DNA of 36,786 bases from Pedobacter sp. ASV17. Lineage in GTDB: Bacteria; Bacteroidota; Bacteroidia; Sphingobacteriales; Sphingobacteriaceae. A program made the position numbers and the translations under genes. Below are positions 31,591 through 36,786 of the stretch, piece after piece; within the stretch, counting starts at the first letter, position 1, and each line of letters begins with the position of its first letter. The stretch lies in NCBI RefSeq assembly GCF_016429065.1, contig NZ_JAELTX010000050.1, forward strand, positions 1-36,786, in the 5' to 3' direction. The notes beneath the pieces are model-generated. The model searched no databases and was not told the DNA's origin. It worked only from the letters and a program-made list of their open reading frames with translations.

Positions 31591-34389
31591 ATGAACAAAC
31601 ATTTACAAAGAGCTTTATTTATAACCCTGCTTTGGCTGGGTAATATCGCTTTTGCACAGGCACAAGGAGTGGTGAGTGGAAAAGTGTTAAATGAAAAAGA
31701 TAAAAAACCAGTAGATTATGCTTCCATTGCCATCAAAAGGCTGACTAGCGACTCGACGGTGGTTGGTGCTACTACCACAAATACCAATGGTAGCTTCTCG
31801 GTGAATAACATTGCTGCCGGCAAGTACAGGTTATATGTAGTGTTTTTAGGTTTGAAAACCGTTAACAGAGATTTCGAACTTACCGCTGCAAAGCCAAGCA
31901 TTAACTTTGGTGATTTATTGATGGAAGATACTGGAGTAACCTTAAAAGGCATCGAAATCAAGGGTGAAACACCTCCAGTGGTCGTGAAAAAAGATACTTT
32001 AGAAATCAGCGCTTCTACCTTAAAAGTGAAGGAAAACTCAGTGGTTGAGGATCTATTGAAAAAAGTTCCAGGGGTTGACGTGGCCAAAGACGGTACGGTA
32101 ACCACACAGGGCGAAACCATTAAAAGAGTACGTGTAGACGGTAAGGACTTTATGGGTAACGACCCTTTACTGGCAACCAGAAACCTACCAGCTGACATGG
32201 TGGATAAAATCCAAATCATCGACGATATGTCGGAGCAATCTAAATTCTCTGGCGTTGATGATGGCAACCGTGAGAAGATCTTAAACATCGTTACTAAAAA
32301 CGGAATCAAGAACAAAGGGTACATGGGTAACAGCACCGCTGGTTACGGTACCGATGACCGTTATGATGTAAATATCAATTTGAACCGTTTTGATAACGCA
32401 CAGCGTATTTCTTTAATAGGTCAGTTCAATAACGTGAACAAACAAAATTTTGGTGGCGGTATTGGCGGCGGCGGCGGTGGTCGTGGAGCAATGTTTGGTG
32501 GTGCTGGCGGTGGTCAACAACAACAAGGTATTACAACGACTAATGCTGCGGGTATTGACTTTGCCGATACTTACGATGACGGAACTCAATTTACGGGAAG
32601 TTACTTCTTTAATAAAACCTCATTGTTTAATACTGGGTTTAACAACTCACAGAACTTTATTGGAAATAATACTGTTACCAATAATAGTAACTTAGAAAGT
32701 ACCACTGAACGTTTAAACCATCGTTTAAACTTTATGATAGATACTAAATTAGATTCTGCCACTTCCATCAGAATTCAACCCAATATTTCTTACACCAGTA
32801 ACTCAGGCAATAGCATGACTAACTATGTAAGAAATAACTTAGCTGGTAATGCCGTAGGTTCTCAAAATTTAATCACAAGTTCTACCACTCCATCAATCAG
32901 CAATAACTTGTTGCTTCGTAGAAAATTTCTTCGTCGTGGTCGTACCCTATCTTTAAATGTTAGTACTAACATAAATGACAGTGATGCAGATACTTATAAT
33001 AAAAACCCAGAGACCTTAACCACTCCTGGAGGAGGGCTTTTTCCTAGTAATTTGAATCAGCTAAATGACAATAATGTAAACTCTTTCAGCAATACGGCTA
33101 GATTGGTATATACAGAGCCTTTATCTAAAACTTTAAGTTTAGAATTTAACTTACAGAATGGTTACATGCACGATAATAGGAAACGTAATCTTTATGAGTT
33201 CAATAATGCTACTCAGCAATATGATGTATTGATCACAAATCCAGATTATAGTAACGAATTTGAAAATACCACTTGGACCAATGCTTTAGGTTTTAGCTTA
33301 AACAAAAACGAGAAAAAATACAACTGGAATATCGGTTTAGCTGGCCAATTAACTAATCGTAGCAATGATAACTTGACTACTGGAGTTTCTTTTAAAAGAG
33401 ATTTCTTCAATGTTACGCCAACAGCTCAGTTCAGGTATAACTTTAGCAATTCGAAACGCTTAAACATTAGATATGATGGTAGAACCAACCAACCAAGTAT
33501 CGACCAAATTCAACCAGTAATTGATAATACCAATACTTTGACTAGCCCTAAAGGAAACCCTGATTTGAAACCTTCGTTTTCAAATAATTTAAGGATTTTC
33601 TATAACAACTTCGATTTTGCAAGTTATCGTACTTTATTCTTGGGCGCTTTTATTACACAGACTTTCAATGATTTTGGTAATGCCCAAAGACAAATTACAT
33701 CGGGTGATAACATAGGTAAGATTGAAAACCGTTTTGTAAACGTTGATGGTAATTATAGCGCTAACGTTTTTGGTACATTAGGTTTGCCAATTATCAAAGG
33801 CAATAAACTAAATCTTCAAATAGATGGAGGCTTATCTAATAGTAAAGGAACCAATCTAGCGGAGGATGGAAGCAAAAATGTAACTAAAAACTTTGGCGTA
33901 AGAAATGGCTATAAGTTAGTTACTAACATGGATAAGTTTGATTTAATTGCGGGGGTTTCTGGAAGATGGGATCATAGTACTTATACCGTGGGACGAACCA
34001 CTAATTTCTATACATTAGCGCCTAATATTGATATTAGCTATGTATTCCCTGGTAATATTCGTTTGCAAACAGATGCTACTTATAACAAATTAACCGGAAG
34101 AGGTGAATACAATACTAGTTATACACAAGTTAACGCGTACATCAGCCGTCAGTTCTTTAAAAATAAGGGAACATTTAAATTGGCTGTTAACGACTTGTTT
34201 AATGAAAACACGGGAATTGCTCGTACGGCAACTGCTAACTCTATCGTAGATCAGAACTTTAACGTATTGAAACGTTACTTCATGTTCTCATTCACTTATT
34301 CTTTGAGCAGCATTGCAGGTATGCAAATGCCAGGACAACAAGGGAGAGGTCAGGGCAATTTCAGAATGGGTGGCCCAGGAAGAAACTAG
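31591..34389 (+). CDS. TonB-dependent-receptor-like outer-membrane beta-barrel protein
   Basis: A 932-residue outer-membrane protein. Signal peptide NKHLQRALFITLLWLGNIAFA; a carboxypeptidase-regulatory-like (CarboxypepD_reg) beta-sandwich at about 26-110 (GVVSGKVLNEKDKKPVDYAS onward); a TonB plug-like domain at about 120-230 (VVEDLLKKVPGVDV, RVRVDGKDFMGND); then a long barrel (outer membrane beta-barrel family) to the C-terminus. Between plug and barrel lies a Gly/Gln-rich stretch at about residues 287-311, and the protein ends in a Gly/Arg/Gln-rich tail after the last strand-like region (FSFTYSLSSI). No SusD partner is adjacent, so it is not a classical polysaccharide-utilisation receptor. 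feoAB lies downstream, but behind a terminator; an iron-related role is only a guess. Confidence 0.9.
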   Translation: MNKHLQRALFITLLWLGNIAFAQAQGVVSGKVLNEKDKKPVDYASIAIKRLTSDSTVVGATTTNTNGSFSVNNIAAGKYRLYVVFLGLKTVNRDFELTAAKPSINFGDLLMEDTGVTLKGIEIKGETPPVVVKKDTLEISASTLKVKENSVVEDLLKKVPGVDVAKDGTVTTQGETIKRVRVDGKDFMGNDPLLATRNLPADMVDKIQIIDDMSEQSKFSGVDDGNREKILNIVTKNGIKNKGYMGNSTAGYGTDDRYDVNINLNRFDNAQRISLIGQFNNVNKQNFGGGIGGGGGGRGAMFGGAGGGQQQQGITTTNAAGIDFADTYDDGTQFTGSYFFNKTSLFNTGFNNSQNFIGNNTVTNNSNLESTTERLNHRLNFMIDTKLDSATSIRIQPNISYTSNSGNSMTNYVRNNLAGNAVGSQNLITSSTTPSISNNLLLRRKFLRRGRTLSLNVSTNINDSDADTYNKNPETLTTPGGGLFPSNLNQLNDNNVNSFSNTARLVYTEPLSKTLSLEFNLQNGYMHDNRKRNLYEFNNATQQYDVLITNPDYSNEFENTTWTNALGFSLNKNEKKYNWNIGLAGQLTNRSNDNLTTGVSFKRDFFNVTPTAQFRYNFSNSKRLNIRYDGRTNQPSIDQIQPVIDNTNTLTSPKGNPDLKPSFSNNLRIFYNNFDFASYRTLFLGAFITQTFNDFGNAQRQITSGDNIGKIENRFVNVDGNYSANVFGTLGLPIIKGNKLNLQIDGGLSNSKGTNLAEDGSKNVTKNFGVRNGYKLVTNMDKFDLIAGVSGRWDHSTYTVGRTTNFYTLAPNIDISYVFPGNIRLQTDATYNKLTGRGEYNTSYTQVNAYISRQFFKNKGTFKLAVNDLFNENTGIARTATANSIVDQNFNVLKRYFMFSFTYSLSSIAGMQMPGQQGRGQGNFRMGGPGRN

Positions 34390-34407
34390 AATAGCATAAA
34401 TAAAAAG

Positions 34408-34437
34408 AAAAGGAGCTTCGAAAGAGGCTCCTTTTTT
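34408..34437 (+). terminator. Terminator after the outer-membrane receptor gene
   Basis: A 9-bp stem AAAAGGAGC (34408-34416) with GCTCCTTTT (34427-34435), a 10-nt loop, then more T to 34437. It lies 18 bases after the stop codon. Confidence 0.9.
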
Positions 34438-34584
34438 GTTTGCGCTAACTAAGTAGCTACGCTTGCAAGGTTTTACTGTTTTGTTACACTGGCTTATTTG
34501 GATTTGATATAAATAAGGGCTAACTTGCGACAGTTTTTTTGGGCATTGAATACGGTTTTTCTTGCTCGTAAATAAAGATTTTGT

Positions 34585-34800
34585 ATGAAACTTTCGCAAT
34601 TAAATCCAGGACAAAAAGGTATCATTGTTTCCTTTACCGATGCAGAGATGGCGGTGAAATTAATGGAAATGGGATGCCTTCCAGGCGAGGAGGTTGAAGT
34701 GGAGCGATGCGCACCACTAGGCGACCCTATCGCTATCCGTGTAGCTGGATATCAACTTTGTTTACGTAAAACCGAAGCTGCCGTAATTATAATTCAATAG
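34585..34800 (+). CDS. feoA: Ferrous iron transport protein A
   Basis: A 71-residue cytoplasmic SH3-fold protein thought to assist the FeoB transporter. Family signatures are LNPGQKGIIVSF at the start, MEMGCLPGEEVEVERCAPLGDPI in the middle (here quoted in part: LMEMGCLPGEEV, PLGDPIAI) and the final GYQLCLRKTEA strand. Length is typical (70-85). feoB begins with a TTG four bases after its stop, forming a two-gene operon for Fe(II) uptake. I see no convincing Fur box in the 147-bp gap upstream. Confidence 0.95.
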   Translation: MKLSQLNPGQKGIIVSFTDAEMAVKLMEMGCLPGEEVEVERCAPLGDPIAIRVAGYQLCLRKTEAAVIIIQ

Positions 34801-34804
34801 TATT

Positions 34805-36786
34805 TTGGCTGATTTAAAAGTTGCTTTAGTTGGAAATCCGAATACCGGAAAGTCTACCCTATTTAACCTTCTAACAGGATTAAATCAAAAAATTGGAAAT
34901 TTCCCTGGGATCACGGTCGATAAAAAGACAGGTTTCTGCAAATTACCATCAGGCAAAAGCGCCGAAATCGTTGATTTGCCAGGTACTTATTCCCTATATC
35001 CAAAAAGTAAGGATGAAAGTATTGTTTTTCAGGTATTGGCCGATAAAAGCAATAGCAGCCATCCAGATGTCATTGTACTGGTAGCTGATTCAACTAACTT
35101 ACGTCGTAATTTACTGTTGTTCTCGCAGGTCGCCGATTTAGGGATTCCAATGTTGTTGGCGCTTAACATGGCCGATATGGCTAAAAAGGAAGGCATTAGC
35201 ATTGATATTGATAAACTGGCTCAACGACTTGGCGTACAAGTAGTCAATATTTCTGCCAGAAAAGGAGAGGGATTGCCTGCTTTAAAACAAGCCATTACCC
35301 AAATTACGCCATTAGCTACGCAAACCAATAGCATTGATGCCAAAAGTTTCGCTCCTGAAGCAGTAGAGGCCATCAAGCAAAAAATTGCTACAGATAACGA
35401 CTATTATGCATTGCAGGTGTTGCATCAACACGAGCACTTAGCATTTTTCACTGCTAAAGAACAAGAAGAAATTGAAGCCATTGAAATAGGCAATGGTTTT
35501 GACACAGTGAAACTCCAAGGAGAAGAAACAGTGGCCAGATACCGACACTTGAGCAAAGTATTGAGCGATGTGGTAGTGGATACTGGTGCTAAAAAGAAAT
35601 TTACCTTAACAGATAAAATTGATGCCATTTTAACCCATAAGGTATTTGGCTTTGTCATTTTCTTTTTTATTCTGTTCTTCATCTTTAATGCTATTTTCTC
35701 TTGGTCATCGGTGCCAATGGATATGATAGAGGGAGGTTTTGCTTGGCTTACAGAAAAGGGACATGAGCATTTGCCTGCGGGAGTATTAACCGATTTGCTA
35801 TTGGATGGTGTAGTTGCAGGGCTAGGTGGAATTGTGATCTTTATTCCTCAAATTGCTATTCTTTTTGCGTTGATCTCCATTTTGGAAGATACTGGCTATA
35901 TGGCCAGGGTAACTTTTATGATGGATAAAATCATGCGTAAGTTTGGTTTGAGTGGTAAGTCAGTAGTGCCTATGATTGGTGGGATTGCTTGTGCGGTACC
36001 TTCTATCATGAGTGCCCGTAACATCGAAAGCTGGAAAGATAGGATCATTACCATTATGGTTACGCCATTGGTAAGCTGTTCTGCCAGATTACCTGTTTAT
36101 ACCTTGCTGATCTCGTTGGTAGTGCCCGATGAAAAAATTTGGGGCGTGTTTAATTTACAAGGATTGACCTTAATGGCCATGTACTTCATCAGTATTATTG
36201 CTGCGGTTTTGGTGGCCTTGGTTTTTAAATTTATCATTAAGGCCAAAGAGCGTTCTTACTTTATCATGGAATTGCCCGTATACCGTATGCCACGTTGGAA
36301 TAACGTATTGTTTACGATGTACGAGAAATCAAAGACATTTGTGTTGGAAGCAGGTAAGGTGATCATTGCCATTTCCATCATTTTATGGGTGATGTCTACT
36401 TATGGTCCTTCAAAACGTTTTGACGCCATTGACGCCAAATACGATCATATTGAAGCGACTTCTAAAGATACCGTACAATTAGCGACGTTAGAAAGAGACA
36501 GGGCCGCCGAAAAATTAGAAAATTCTTACGCTGGTTTATTGGGGCAAACCATTGAGCCAGTAATCAAACCGTTAGGTTACGATTGGAAAATAGGTATTGC
36601 TTTAATTACCTCTTTTGCTGCACGTGAAGCCTTTGTGGGTACCATGGCAACCATTTACAGTGTTGAAGGTGCCGAAGGCGACGGAGGAGAAGCGAGATTG
36701 CGCGATAAAATTGGTGCAGCTAAAGATCCAGAAACAGGTTTGCCAATATTTACTTTTGCCACTGCCTTTTCGCTCATGTTATTTTA
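34805..36786 (+). CDS. feoB: Ferrous iron transporter FeoB (partial, runs off the right edge)
   Basis: About 660 residues of a protein usually near 700; the C-terminus lies beyond the window. The N-terminal GTPase domain shows G1 GNPNTGKST (10-18), the G2 Thr in FPGITVDKK, G3 DLPGTYSL, G4 NMAD and G5 SARKGEG. A linker and GDI-like helices follow, then the membrane part with gate motif GGIACAVPSIMSAR (conserved Cys and Pro) and the second gate half near ITSFAAREAFVGTM. It imports Fe2+ across the inner membrane. The start is a TTG at 34805, since no ATG lies before the G1 motif and homology begins at LKVALVGNPN. It is coupled to feoA (4-bp gap). Confidence 0.95.
   Translation, partial: MADLKVALVGNPNTGKSTLFNLLTGLNQKIGNFPGITVDKKTGFCKLPSGKSAEIVDLPGTYSLYPKSKDESIVFQVLADKSNSSHPDVIVLVADSTNLRRNLLLFSQVADLGIPMLLALNMADMAKKEGISIDIDKLAQRLGVQVVNISARKGEGLPALKQAITQITPLATQTNSIDAKSFAPEAVEAIKQKIATDNDYYALQVLHQHEHLAFFTAKEQEEIEAIEIGNGFDTVKLQGEETVARYRHLSKVLSDVVVDTGAKKKFTLTDKIDAILTHKVFGFVIFFFILFFIFNAIFSWSSVPMDMIEGGFAWLTEKGHEHLPAGVLTDLLLDGVVAGLGGIVIFIPQIAILFALISILEDTGYMARVTFMMDKIMRKFGLSGKSVVPMIGGIACAVPSIMSARNIESWKDRIITIMVTPLVSCSARLPVYTLLISLVVPDEKIWGVFNLQGLTLMAMYFISIIAAVLVALVFKFIIKAKERSYFIMELPVYRMPRWNNVLFTMYEKSKTFVLEAGKVIIAISIILWVMSTYGPSKRFDAIDAKYDHIEATSKDTVQLATLERDRAAEKLENSYAGLLGQTIEPVIKPLGYDWKIGIALITSFAAREAFVGTMATIYSVEGAEGDGGEARLRDKIGAAKDPETGLPIFTFATAFSLMLF

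Noticed and set aside
31716..32336. 206-codon frame on the minus strand inside the outer-membrane receptor gene
   Set aside because: Although long, it is antisense to a clear CarboxypepD_reg and plug coding region and has no recognisable domain.

Overview
The window looks like chromosomal DNA of a Bacteroidota member, most likely Sphingobacteriaceae (Pedobacter-like). The reasons are a full-length SprA (type IX secretion / gliding translocon), a TonB-type outer-membrane receptor with a carboxypeptidase-regulatory-like domain, DUF4292, promoter boxes of the TAnnTTTG type instead of TATAAT, almost no Shine-Dalgarno sequences, and low-to-moderate GC. No phage, insertion sequence, CRISPR array or defence island is visible. 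Most of the window is conserved core genome, and the less explained material lies between the genes.

Layout. 1-125: 3' end of a 5S rRNA and its terminator, the tail of an rRNA operon lying to the left. 444-6459: signalling genes, namely a WYL regulator (-) divergent from a hybrid histidine kinase (+), a HAD phosphatase (+), and convergent to it a sigma-54 response regulator (-); the convergent gap is packed with short palindromes. 6473-7568: two nearly identical 101-residue secreted proteins in tandem, each with its own terminator. 7785-9895: a two-gene operon of an amidohydrolase and an FMN oxidoreductase. 9916-10358: a tandem array of four hairpin-forming ~94-bp units inside an inverted ATTAAG frame.

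10427-20116: a long same-strand envelope cluster: acylphosphatase, polysaccharide flippase, dUTPase, secreted TPR protein, DUF4292 lipoprotein, EnvC-like murein hydrolase activator, two TatA proteins, GatA, and a LysM lytic transglycosylase, closed by a strong terminator. The cluster mixes cell-wall remodelling (EnvC-like, transglycosylase), export (flippase, Tat), a possible lipoprotein-handling factor (DUF4292) and housekeeping genes.

20285-31424: maeB - ruvA - sprA - gcvH - vanZ-like, a gene order I recall as common in Bacteroidota, followed by a 40-residue putative lipoprotein overlapping the end of the vanZ-like gene. 31591-34389: an outer-membrane beta-barrel receptor with its own terminator. 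34585 to the right edge: feoA and a partial feoB (ferrous iron uptake).

The most notable non-genic signals are: the hairpin array with a two-unit higher-order period; four TAnnTTTG boxes placed 3-4 nt before the start codon, predicting leaderless mRNAs; and three 35-36-nt leaders beginning with AGTCT directly before the starts of acyP, the flippase gene and dut. I found no clear candidate for a wholly new enzymatic system.
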